Below are positions 1 to 6,075 of a stretch of 7,310 nucleotides of DNA, one piece after another. The notes below the pieces were generated by a model, which saw only the letters and a list, made by a program, of their open reading frames with translations, ran no database searches and was not told the origin of the DNA. Within the stretch, counting starts at the first letter, position 1, and every line of letters begins with the position of its first letter. The DNA comes from Syntrophobacterales bacterium (lineage in GTDB: Bacteria > Desulfobacterota > Syntrophobacteria > BM002). Where the stretch lies: the NCBI GenBank assembly GCA_030601545.1, contig JAUVTM010000104.1, forward strand, positions 1 to 7,310, read 5' to 3'. The position numbers were made by a program, and so were the translations under genes.

Positions 1-1245
1 TGCCGCCGTAGAGGTCTCACCGCCGGTAATCACATTCTGAATTTCGTCAAAATACCCTGCACCCACAAAACCCTGATGCTTAATGGCGCTGTAGCCCTGT
101 TCTCGTTCCATTGCAAATTCATGTTCCTGCAGGCGAGAATAGGCAGCCATCCCCTCCGTACTGTAGGCGTGGGCTAGCTCAAACATGGCAGTATTCAGGG
201 TGTGAAAACCAGCCAGGGTAACAAACTGAAACTTATAACCCATGGTACCGAGTTCATCCTGAAAACTCCTAATTGTCGATTCATCCAGGTGGAGTTTCCA
301 GTTGAAGGAAGGCGAGCAGTTGTAAGCTAATAACTTGTTCGGGAATTTTTCGTGAATAGCCTGAGCAAACTCCCGCGCCTCACCCAGGTCTGGGGTTGAG
401 GTTTCACACCAGATGACATCAGCGTAAGGGGCATAGGCCAGGGCTCTGGCAATGGCAAGTTTCAGCCCACCCTTCACCTCGTAGTAACCCTCGACGGTCC
501 TCTGTCCAGTCAAAAAGGGGTGGTCAAGGGGGTCGATGTCGGTGCGGGTTAGTCGGGCTCCATTGGCATCCGTTCTCGCTACCATTACAGTGGGCACGCC
601 AAGCACGTCACTGGCGAGCCGGGCAGCCACGAACTTTCGTAGATACTCCGAGGCTGGGGCCAAAACCTTTCCGCCCATGTGACCACATTTCTTCAAAGAG
701 GATATCTGATCTTCAAGGTGAACGGCTGCCGCACCAGCGTCTATGCATGCCTTTGTTATTTCAAAGGTGTTGAGTGGTCCACCAAATCCAGCCTCAATAT
801 CTGCGACAATGGGGGCAAACCAATGGATGTTGCCCTTGTCATGCAGGTGTTGAAGCTGATCAGCCCGGAGCAGGGCATTGTTTACCTTCCTGACAACATT
901 CGGCACACTGTCGGCCGGATATAAACTCTGGTCCGGGTAGGTCTGGCCTGCGGTGTTTGCATCCGCCGCAACCTGCCAACCGCTAAGGTAAATTGCTTGT
1001 AATCCAGCCAGTACCTGCTGTACAGCTTGATTGCCGGTCAGTGCCCCCAAAGCCCGGACGTAGGGTTCAGTGTGCATCAGCTGCCACAGCCTCTCAGCCC
1101 CCATGCGGGCGAGGGTGTACTCTATTTGAACTGAGCTGCGAAGCCTGACCACGTCTTCAGCGGAATAGGGCCGCTGGATTCCCTGCCAGCGTGGTTCAGT
1201 TTTCCAAGAGTGTGCTAGTGCCTCCGCCTGCTGCTGCCTGTCCAT
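1..1245 (-). CDS. aceA: Isocitrate lyase, 3' end cut by window edge
   Basis: Isocitrate lyase cleaves isocitrate to glyoxylate and succinate, the first step of the cytoplasmic glyoxylate shunt used for growth on acetate or fatty acids. The reverse strand reads open from ATG at 1245 to the window edge, giving 415 residues of the roughly 430 usual for bacterial enzymes. The signature KKCGHMGGKVL lies at about residues 185-195 with catalytic Cys187. Other family blocks seen are PYSAEDVV, YLSGWQVAADAN, YPDQSLYP, IVADIEAGFGG, VARTDA, YAPYADVIWCETSTPDL and AYNCSPSFNW, all closely matching the E. coli enzyme. The reading stops in the C-terminal region (a GYFDEIQN...GGETS stretch), so only about 15 residues are missing. 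GGAGGT at about 1252-1257 is a good ribosome binding site for this start. No malate synthase or kinase partner is visible, and a MITE-like element lies just upstream. Confidence 0.97.
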   Translation of the reverse strand, partial: MDRQQQAEALAHSWKTEPRWQGIQRPYSAEDVVRLRSSVQIEYTLARMGAERLWQLMHTEPYVRALGALTGNQAVQQVLAGLQAIYLSGWQVAADANTAGQTYPDQSLYPADSVPNVVRKVNNALLRADQLQHLHDKGNIHWFAPIVADIEAGFGGPLNTFEITKACIDAGAAAVHLEDQISSLKKCGHMGGKVLAPASEYLRKFVAARLASDVLGVPTVMVARTDANGARLTRTDIDPLDHPFLTGQRTVEGYYEVKGGLKLAIARALAYAPYADVIWCETSTPDLGEAREFAQAIHEKFPNKLLAYNCSPSFNWKLHLDESTIRSFQDELGTMGYKFQFVTLAGFHTLNTAMFELAHAYSTEGMAAYSRLQEHEFAMEREQGYSAIKHQGFVGAGYFDEIQNVITGGETSTAA

Positions 1246-1265
1246 ACAAAGACCTCCCCCCTTCA

Positions 1266-1287
1266 CCCGGATATTTCATGAATTGCT
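1266..1287 (+). repeat. Left terminal inverted repeat of the MITE-like element
   Basis: This is a 22-bp perfect match to the reverse complement of 1433-1454. It starts only 20 bp upstream of the aceA start codon and just outside the aceA ribosome binding site. Confidence 0.85.
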
Positions 1288-1327
1288 GTCGCGAGACCAC
1301 AAAGATGGGTGTGCCACCTGGCAACCG

Positions 1328-1345
1328 TCCCGCGGTACCGCGGGA
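1328..1345. repeat. Perfect 18-bp palindrome inside the MITE-like element
   Basis: TCCCGCGGTACCGCGGGA is fully self-complementary and very GC-rich. With the neighbouring hairpin (CGTACC 1358-1363, loop of 5, GGTACG 1369-1374) it would give the element a branched stem in RNA or single-stranded DNA. Confidence 0.8.
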
Positions 1346-1432
1346 TTGGTTCCGAGGCGTACCTGAGCGGTACGTCGCAGGGGCCGACACCCGAGGACGC
1401 CAGGAAGGACGACCATATCCGTGGTCGCAGTA

Positions 1433-1454
1433 AGCAATTCATGAAATATCCGGG
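1433..1454 (-). repeat. Right terminal inverted repeat of the MITE-like element
   Basis: This is a 22-bp perfect reverse complement of 1266-1287. It is the outer boundary of the element on the yceI side. Confidence 0.85.
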
Positions 1455-1519
1455 TTTATTGTCATCGCCAAAGTCGAGCAACAATTCAGATCATCTTGTC
1501 ATGAATCGAATGTTTATTA

Positions 1520-1548
1520 ATTAGAATCGGGAAAACAAAGGTATTCAA
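1520..1548 (-). promoter_or_regulatory. Candidate sigma70 promoter for aceA
   Basis: On the minus strand TTGAAT (1548-1543) and TCTAAT (1525-1520) are separated by 17 bp, matching 9 of 12 consensus positions. Transcription from here would give an aceA leader of roughly 260-270 nt that contains the whole MITE-like element. A perfect TTGACA also occurs on the minus strand at 1579-1574, but only poor -10 sequences follow it. This is a pattern match only. Confidence 0.35.
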
Positions 1549-1747
1549 GTAAAATTAAAATCAATGTGGGGATTGTCAATACGAAAAATTCTTAATCTTA
1601 AAAGGATAGGAAATATCAGTTTGTGAATAAGCATGGAGCATAGGCCAGAAAATCATACCTATCCGGCCAATGATTGTCATCTATTTCCTTGGATTCAGGT
1701 TAGGGTGGACATACTGCGTCTCTATACAGAGAGGATCGGACGCACTC

Positions 1748-1775
1748 TTGTAATCAGAAAAAACGTTCCTATATT
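1748..1775 (+). promoter_or_regulatory. Candidate sigma70 promoter for yceI
   Basis: TTGTAA (1748-1753) and TATATT (1770-1775) are separated by 16 bp. They lie about 120 bp upstream of the yceI start in AT-rich DNA. The leader would include the inverted 7-bp repeat arms at 1789-1878. This is a pattern match only. Confidence 0.4.
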
Positions 1776-1788
1776 AACCCTAATTAAA

Positions 1789-1878
1789 ATTTCAGATTGT
1801 AGATTTGAGATTTTAGAATGACCCATGTGGAAAAACGAAGATTCCCCAATCTGCATTCTGCAATCTAAAATCTGAAAT
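1789..1878. repeat. Inverted arms made of degenerate 7-bp repeats
   Basis: The left arm (about 1789-1819) reads as successive heptads TCAGATT, GTAGATT, TGAGATT, TTAGAAT. The right arm (about 1847-1878) carries the complementary series, CAATCTG, CATTCTG, CAATCTA, AAATCTG. The outer 17 bp of the arms pair with a single mismatch (1789-1805 with 1862-1878), so the leader RNA could form a hairpin ending a few bases before the yceI ribosome binding site. AGATT-type short repeats of this kind occur intergenically in several bacterial groups, from memory. Their function here is unknown. Confidence 0.6.
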
Positions 1879-1897
1879 CGTAACGGGAGGTCGAATC

Positions 1898-2530
1898 ATG
1901 AACAGGCGTATAATTACACTCTTCGCGTTGCTGATAGCTGGAGTTGTCATTCTCATACTGCCGCTGTCAGCACGTGCGGAGGTTGAGACTTATATGATTG
2001 ACAAGGTACACAGCATGGCCAATTTCAAGATTCGTCATTTGTTTTCCAAAGTGTCGGGTACCTTCTCGGATGTTACCGGAACTATCTGGATCGATCGTGA
2101 CAATCTGGAGGCGTCGAAGGTGGAGGCCACAATCAATGTGTTTAGCGTGGACACCAACCATAAGAAACGAGACAATCATTTACTCTCAAAGGATTTTTTT
2201 GATGTCGAGAAATTCGCGATCATGCGCTTTGTTAGCACCTCGGTGGAAGCCACGGGTAAGAATGAGGGTTTTATGTACGGCGAGCTGACTATACACGGGG
2301 TGACCCGTTCAGTGAAATTGCCCTTCAAAGTTCTCGGCTTCGGTCCTGACCCATGGGGGGGCTATCGCACCGGTTTTGAGGCCGGCACAGTGATCAAACG
2401 GAACGATTACGGCATAAACTATGGACTAGGAGAGGGACAAGGCGGAGCTGTGGGAAATGATGTGGAAATTACCCTGCTGATAGAAGGGATCAAACTGGGA
2501 CCTGATGGCGCGCCATTTCGAGTGCAATAA
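1898..2530 (+). CDS. Periplasmic YceI family protein
   Basis: YceI proteins form a lipocalin-like beta barrel that binds a long isoprenoid or similar lipid in the periplasm, and some are tied to stress or cytochrome b561 function. The 210-residue product begins with a clear signal peptide (RR at 3-4, hydrophobic core about 5-24, likely cleavage after SARA at residue 27). The mature part has the family layout: YMIDKVHS near the start, FKIRHLFSKVSGTF, the DTNHKKRDNHLLSKDFFDVEKF block, GELTIHGVTRSVKLPF, and FEAGTVIKRNDYGINYG near the end. The length is normal for a secreted member. GGGAGG at about 1885-1890, 7 bp before ATG, supports the start. It appears to be a single gene, divergent from aceA. 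The physiological ligand cannot be read from sequence. Confidence 0.93.
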   Translation: MNRRIITLFALLIAGVVILILPLSARAEVETYMIDKVHSMANFKIRHLFSKVSGTFSDVTGTIWIDRDNLEASKVEATINVFSVDTNHKKRDNHLLSKDFFDVEKFAIMRFVSTSVEATGKNEGFMYGELTIHGVTRSVKLPFKVLGFGPDPWGGYRTGFEAGTVIKRNDYGINYGLGEGQGGAVGNDVEITLLIEGIKLGPDGAPFRVQ

Positions 2531-2923
2531 GGCTCAAGGCGCAAAGCACCGCATTAGAGGGCAGCTTGCAGTTTACATCTCTAGCAGAACTCTTTATATC
2601 AGACCCTGGTGGTAGCATTGCTATAAGTCCTAGCAGCATTTCGAACGGTAGAGTGTAGAGTATGAGACGAACCAGACTGGACCAATAGCTTTGCTTTTGC
2701 TTTCTCCCTCCCTTCTGTACTGTGGCAAATAGATGTTGGTTGGATCCAAAAAATATTGTGACCAAAAGACACATTGCCACGTATATATAATGTGGTAAAC
2801 TTCTCTCCCTCAAGGACAGGCTTCCAGCCGGGCGGCTCGAGAGACTTACCGTTGAATAGCCAGGTAAAGTAATGCCAAGGGGCCACACACGGCAACACCA
2901 GCAACCAGCAGTTGATTTTCTGT
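2531..2923. other. 393-bp non-coding gap before the sigma factor gene
   Basis: No plus-strand gene fits here. Two overlapping minus-strand frames (2490-2888 and 2599-2934) run into the yceI or sigma-factor coding ends, have no family features, and are rejected. There is no obvious hairpin terminator for yceI. The notable content is a perfect TATAAT with an overlapping dyad at 2774-2798, the likely control region of the downstream cluster. Confidence 0.65.
2774..2798 (+). promoter_or_regulatory. TATAAT -10 box inside an imperfect dyad, possible operator
   Basis: A consensus TATAAT lies at 2786-2791, about 125 bp before the sigma factor gene. The arms TTGCCAC (2774-2780) and GTGGTAA (2792-2798) are inverted copies with one mismatch, spaced by 11 bp, and frame the -10 box. 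No good -35 box stands 16-18 bp upstream, so the promoter may need an activator. The dyad may be the binding site of a regulator. No factor is identified. Confidence 0.4.
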
Positions 2924-3502
2924 ATGGACGGCAACGACGAACAGAGCTGTATTGATCGGGTCTTACGGGGAGAGGTGAACGCCTTTGGTACTCTGGTAGA
3001 GCGCTACCAGAAACCCATCTTCAACCTCATGTGCCGGATGGCGGGCTCGCCCGACAGTGCGGCCGACTTGACCCAGGAAACCTTCATCAGGGCTTACCAG
3101 AAGTTGGAACTCTTTCATCCGGGCAAGAGATTCTTCCCCTGGCTTTATTCCATCGGCCTGAACCTTGCTAGAGACTTCGCCAGAAAAAACACCCGGGATC
3201 TTAAAACAGAATCCGCGCTGGACCCCGAATCAATCTCAGGTTGCAACTATCCCGGCGACCAACATGACAGTATGTGCGCAAGCCTGGAGTTCGTCCGTTT
3301 GGAGAAAGCGCTCAATGAGCTTCCCCTCATCTACCGAGAGGCCTTGATTCTCCGCTACCACGATGAATGTTCCATGCGTGACATTGCCGAAGCCCTGAGT
3401 CTTTCGCTTAGCGCGGCCAAAATGCGTGTGCATAGAGGGTTGGAAATGTTACGGAAGAACTATACAGGAGGGATCCATGGACCGCAAAAAAGATCCATTT
3501 GA
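2924..3502 (+). CDS. ECF (extracytoplasmic function) RNA polymerase sigma factor
   Basis: This is a 192-residue group IV sigma-70 factor that directs RNA polymerase to a small regulon. The sigma-2 domain spans about residues 22-90, with DLTQETFIRAYQKL (48-61) and FFPWLYSIGLNLARDFARKN (70-89). A variable linker follows, then sigma-4 at about 125-178, with LNELPLIYREALILRYHDE and the helix-turn-helix MRDIAEALSLSLSAAKMRVHRGLEMLRK split across 151-178. The ATG at 2924 is preferred because it gives the usual short N-terminus. A TTG at 2912 would add four residues, and neither start has a clear Shine-Dalgarno sequence. The 3' end overlaps the next gene by 26 bp, typical of a sigma factor and its membrane anti-sigma. 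Such factors often control their own operon, but no target promoter could be read with confidence. Confidence 0.93.
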   Translation: MDGNDEQSCIDRVLRGEVNAFGTLVERYQKPIFNLMCRMAGSPDSAADLTQETFIRAYQKLELFHPGKRFFPWLYSIGLNLARDFARKNTRDLKTESALDPESISGCNYPGDQHDSMCASLEFVRLEKALNELPLIYREALILRYHDECSMRDIAEALSLSLSAAKMRVHRGLEMLRKNYTGGIHGPQKRSI

Positions 3503-4115
3503 GCAACTCGCTCAGGGCCCATCCGCAAAGTTTGAAAATGGACTCTGCGAAAACAGTGAGAATCAGGAGTTCCTCGCCCTGAAACGGTTGATTCACAGTA
3601 TGCCAGAAAAGGAAGCACCGGCCGGGTTGACTGAATCTATCCTCAGTTCACTAGAGCCTAAAACCGTCCCGGGGTGGCTGCGGGTCTACCGCTGGGCCCT
3701 CAGACCTCGCACGGTCACCTTCCAGCCCCTCAAGCTTGTTCCCGCTGCCATGGTTCTCGTTCTGGGGCTGGCCCTTGCTATTCAGTTCGGTCCTGGGCAA
3801 GAAGATCGAGGTGGCACAGGCCACGAGGAGCTGATTCCAGTGACCTTTACCCTTAGCTACCCGCGAGCTGGGGTGGTGAGTGTTGTCGGCTCCTTCAATC
3901 AGTGGAACCCTGCCAGCCACAAGATGCACCAGCTTGGGAATCGGAACACTTGGGTGCTCGAACTCCGTCTGCCCGCGGGCCGCCACGAGTATGCCTTCCT
4001 GGTGGACGGTAAGGCGGTGGTTGCCGACCAGAGTTCCCCATTCTATCAGAGTGACGGCTTTGGAAACAGAAACTCCGTATTGTTCGTGAACAGAGATGAA
4101 CCAGCAAATATTTAG
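3477..4115 (+). CDS. Putative membrane anti-sigma factor with C-terminal CBM48/AMPK-type glycogen-binding domain
   Basis: The 212-residue product has three parts. A charged cytoplasmic N-terminus (1-80) includes the APAGLTESILSSLEPK segment resembling the linker before the membrane helix in anti-sigma proteins. One transmembrane helix follows at about 86-104 (LVPAAMVLVLGLALAIQF). A C-terminal domain (about 120-207) has the CBM48/AMPK1-CBM pattern: VTFTLSYPRAGVVSVVGSFNQW, then W159-V-L-E-L-R-L-PAGRHEYAFLVDG and a final FGNRNSVLFVN strand. Positive residues before the helix suggest the C-terminus is outside. The start at 3477 has AGGAGGG at 3466-3472 and overlaps the sigma gene by 26 bp. The anti-sigma role is inferred from position and topology. 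There is no HxxxCxxC zinc finger, only one Cys in the N-terminal part, so the sigma-binding segment would be of another type. A plain membrane CBM48 protein is the alternative. Confidence 0.8.
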   Translation: MDRKKDPFEQLAQGPSAKFENGLCENSENQEFLALKRLIHSMPEKEAPAGLTESILSSLEPKTVPGWLRVYRWALRPRTVTFQPLKLVPAAMVLVLGLALAIQFGPGQEDRGGTGHEELIPVTFTLSYPRAGVVSVVGSFNQWNPASHKMHQLGNRNTWVLELRLPAGRHEYAFLVDGKAVVADQSSPFYQSDGFGNRNSVLFVNRDEPANI

Positions 4116-4911
4116 ATATAGCTTCACTCTTTTTTTAGCCGCTTTCTTGGTTGTTTCGATGGTTTCCTTTTCTTATGTGCAAGGGCAACCAGCGGATTGG
4201 AGTGTCACTGGCTCGATCAGGGCGGCACGTGAGGCAGGAGTACCCGAAACCTCTCTGAACCGACTGTTGATGCTGGCTGCGGATCACCGCCTTGAGGACG
4301 ATGAGGTAGTGCGCTTTGTCACCTTTCTGCAGATAGTGCAAACGGAGGACTTGCCCATTGATCCCTTTACGGGAAAGATTGAAGAGGGCCTAGCCAAACG
4401 AATACCAGCGAGCTCCATAGCAGCTGCGCTGGAACAGAAGATAGACAACTACCGCTTCGTCAAAACAGTCTTGGCAAGGACAAAAACAGCCGAGGATCAA
4501 GAAATCTCCCACCAAGATCTGAACCGCATGGTCGGCAGTCTTGATGCGGGGGTCTCCCGGGTGGAGTTGGCCAGGTTCATCCAGGGAGCATCAACAGAGG
4601 ATCTGTCAATGCTGGCCAGAGCAACCGAGAGTATGGCACTTCTCAAACAAATCCGGTTTGATGAGTCCTTGACCCGGGAAATCCTTTTTACTGGGCTACG
4701 ACGCAATAGCCTGACCCCCTCATGGGATTACCTTGCCAGGGTTGTGGCCACAGCAAAAAGGCGACAGATATCTGATGATGAGATCGCCAGTGCAGCACGA
4801 GAGGCCCTAGAGATGAACCGATCATTCGCGGATTTTATGGCGGATCTCGGATTCACTCCACGTGATCTTCGACACGGCCCAGCAGCAGGGCGGTCGGGGA
4901 GAAGGGATTAG
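4096..4911 (+). CDS. Secreted helical protein of unknown function, possibly internally duplicated
   Basis: I do not recognise a family for this 271-residue protein. It begins with a signal peptide (hydrophobic about 9-27, probable cleavage near SYVQG, residue 30). The rest is predicted mainly helical and soluble. Two stretches look alike in layout: about residues 43-127 (AGVPETSLNRLL ... DPFTGKIEEGLAKRIPASSIAAAL) and about 146-225 (AGVSRVELARFI ... DESLTREILFTGLRRNSLTPSWDYL). That suggests an ancient duplication of an about 85-residue unit. The C-terminus ends in a basic, Gly-rich tail (GPAAGRSGRRD). The ATG at 4096 lies inside the preceding gene, 20 bp before its stop, so translation is probably coupled. 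It is most likely a periplasmic or exported partner of the sigma/CBM48 pair or part of its regulon. Confidence 0.85.
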   Translation: MNQQIFRYSFTLFLAAFLVVSMVSFSYVQGQPADWSVTGSIRAAREAGVPETSLNRLLMLAADHRLEDDEVVRFVTFLQIVQTEDLPIDPFTGKIEEGLAKRIPASSIAAALEQKIDNYRFVKTVLARTKTAEDQEISHQDLNRMVGSLDAGVSRVELARFIQGASTEDLSMLARATESMALLKQIRFDESLTREILFTGLRRNSLTPSWDYLARVVATAKRRQISDDEIASAAREALEMNRSFADFMADLGFTPRDLRHGPAAGRSGRRD

Positions 4912-5006
4912 TCACTTTATTAAGGCGAATTTCAAGTTTTTCTTGTTTCTTGAACAGGGCAGAAGAAATTTAGCGGGACTCTCTTACTTTGGAACGGAAA
5001 AGACAT

Positions 5007-5963
5007 ATGGACGCGAAAAGCTGGATAGTGCTCTTCATCCTGATGCTGTCGCTCTTCGGTTGCACTTCACTGAAAGGTGAGCGACTCCTGAAGAACGAAC
5101 AATATCAAGATGGTTTAGCCACTTTTAAAAGGATCGTCCAGGAAGAGCCGAAAAATGCTGAAGCGCAGTATTACCTGGGCCGTTTTTATCTCGCACTAGA
5201 CAGACCCGAGGAGGCCCTCACCCATCTAAATCAGGCTGTTCAGGGTGAACCTCAAAAAGCAGACTATCACTTTTGGCTGGGAGTGGCACACTGGGCGATT
5301 AGGGATTTTGAAAGCGAAAGGAACAGCTATCTCAAAACGCTTGCCATAGACTCCAAACATGTGCCGGCGAGGCTTTATCTGGCACATACCTTTCTGGATA
5401 GCGGTGAATGGCAAGAGGCCTTGGACAACTACGATTTGGTACTATTGCGGGACCCCTACAACCCCGAAGCGCTCTACAACAGGGCACTGGCTCTCACGGA
5501 ACTAGGTCGGCCAAAAGAGGAAACCAAGGCCTGGAAACAATATCTGGAATACTACCCGGAGGGGAAGTGGGCCCTAAGAGCTGTTGACCATTTGAATGAA
5601 CTGGGGGATTTCAGCTATCGCAATTTTACCATCGGCTACCGCCGGGTCACCCTGGAACACATTTCTTTCAGTCCGAATTCAGCCAAATTGCTTTCCAAGG
5701 GCAAGCCTTCTCTTCAGGTGCTCGGCACCATCCTGAGTATCAACGATCAGGTTTGGCTGGAGATAGTCTGCTACAAAAATGGTGATCCATCATTGGCGGC
5801 GGCCAGGGCTACGGCGGTCAGGGACTATCTCGAGCAGGCATTTCCAGGAATAAAACTCTCCCGGCTCGGAGCCCGGGGCATAGGCAGTAAGGAAAGAATA
5901 AAAGCAGGCAGAAAAGTTTACCTACTAGACGATTCCACCACCTTCATCACCACAAAAAAATAG
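5007..5963 (+). CDS. TPR-repeat lipoprotein with divergent OmpA-like C-terminal domain
   Basis: The 318-residue product starts with a short hydrophobic signal and a lipobox-like LFGC, with Cys19 as the probable lipidated residue. Phe at -2 is not ideal. About five tetratricopeptide repeats follow: 24-50, 51-84 (AQYYLGRFYLALDRPEEALTH), 85-118, 119-152 (ARLYLAHTFLDSGEWQEAL) and 153-186 (ALYNRALALTELGRPKEE). The last about 100 residues resemble an OmpA-like fold: HISFSPNSAKLL, a strand VWLEIVCYKNG, then AARATAVRDYLEQAFPGI and RLGARGIG. The usual TD..GS and N..LS..RA pattern of the peptidoglycan site is only partly kept. It probably works as an envelope scaffold. ATG at 5007 is preferred over TTG at 4989 because it leaves a compact signal peptide; the ribosome site (GGAAAAG) is weak. 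It lies 95 bp after the preceding gene and probably belongs to the same operon. Confidence 0.86.
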   Translation: MDAKSWIVLFILMLSLFGCTSLKGERLLKNEQYQDGLATFKRIVQEEPKNAEAQYYLGRFYLALDRPEEALTHLNQAVQGEPQKADYHFWLGVAHWAIRDFESERNSYLKTLAIDSKHVPARLYLAHTFLDSGEWQEALDNYDLVLLRDPYNPEALYNRALALTELGRPKEETKAWKQYLEYYPEGKWALRAVDHLNELGDFSYRNFTIGYRRVTLEHISFSPNSAKLLSKGKPSLQVLGTILSINDQVWLEIVCYKNGDPSLAAARATAVRDYLEQAFPGIKLSRLGARGIGSKERIKAGRKVYLLDDSTTFITTKK

Positions 5964-5965
5964 TT

Positions 5966-5992
5966 CGAAAGCGCTTCCGATTTTCTTTTTTT
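5966..5992 (+). terminator. Weak possible terminator after the TPR lipoprotein gene
   Basis: A short self-complementary sequence (CGAAAGCGCTTCCG, 5966-5979, with one mismatch) just after the stop codon is followed by a T-rich run, TTTTCTTTTTTT, at 5981-5992. The stem would be short with almost no room for a loop, so termination may be partial and read-through to the next gene is possible. Confidence 0.3.
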
Positions 5993-6075
5993 GTGACCTT
6001 CCTGCCTGTTACTTCGTATATCCGGGTAAATGGATGGGCCAACAAACCGACCTAACGGAGTAAGAGGAGCTTATT

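Larger units (their letters stand above)
1266..1454. mobile_element. MITE-like element with 22-bp terminal inverted repeats
   Basis: The ends are perfect 22-bp inverted repeats at 1266-1287 and 1433-1454 (CCCGGATATTTC...AATTGCT and its complement). The flanking A/T pair at 1265/1455 would extend the match to 23 bp. The 189-bp interior encodes no convincing protein but is rich in further dyads: an 18-bp perfect palindrome at 1328-1345, a hairpin at 1358-1374, and the complementary pair GACCAC (1295-1300) and GTGGTC (1421-1426). The sequences outside the ends, TTCA (1262-1265) and TTTA (1455-1458), could be a target duplication with one mismatch, but this is weak. Size, perfect ends and lack of a transposase fit a miniature inverted-repeat transposable element moved in trans. 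I cannot assign it to an IS family. A structured regulatory RNA element for aceA is the alternative. Confidence 0.7.
1455..1897. other. AT-rich non-coding gap between the MITE-like element and yceI
   Basis: No convincing gene is seen in this stretch between two divergently transcribed genes. It holds candidate promoters for both sides, a small dyad (TCTCT 1719-1723, AGAGA 1728-1732, within GCGTC 1716-1720 and GACGC 1739-1743), and the 7-bp repeat arms at 1789-1878. The 62-codon frame at 1633-1821 lacks a ribosome binding site and ends in the repeat, so it is not called. Confidence 0.7.

Noticed and set aside
1191..1524. Four overlapping short reading frames on both strands across the MITE-like element
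   Set aside because: They follow the inverted-repeat structure, lack family features and overlap one another. The ones at the left also overlap the aceA start region.
1633..1821. 62-codon plus-strand frame before yceI
   Set aside because: It has no ribosome binding site, no recognisable features, and its end is formed by the heptad repeat arm.
2756..2773. CRP-like pattern TGTG...CACA upstream of the sigma cluster
   Set aside because: The arms are spaced by 9 bp rather than the 8 of a canonical site, and the second half-site reads GACAC instead of TCACA.
2490..2934. Two minus-strand frames of 132 and 111 codons in the gap before the sigma factor
   Set aside because: They overlap each other and the ends of confident plus-strand genes, start without a ribosome site and show no domain pattern.
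3651..4127. 158-codon minus-strand frame opposite the CBM48 membrane protein
   Set aside because: It is a complement of a confident gene with clear membrane helix and domain pattern on the plus strand.
6018..6027. 10-bp match (ATATCCGGGT) to the outer end of the MITE terminal repeat
   Set aside because: It is too short, has no partner repeat nearby, and could be chance.
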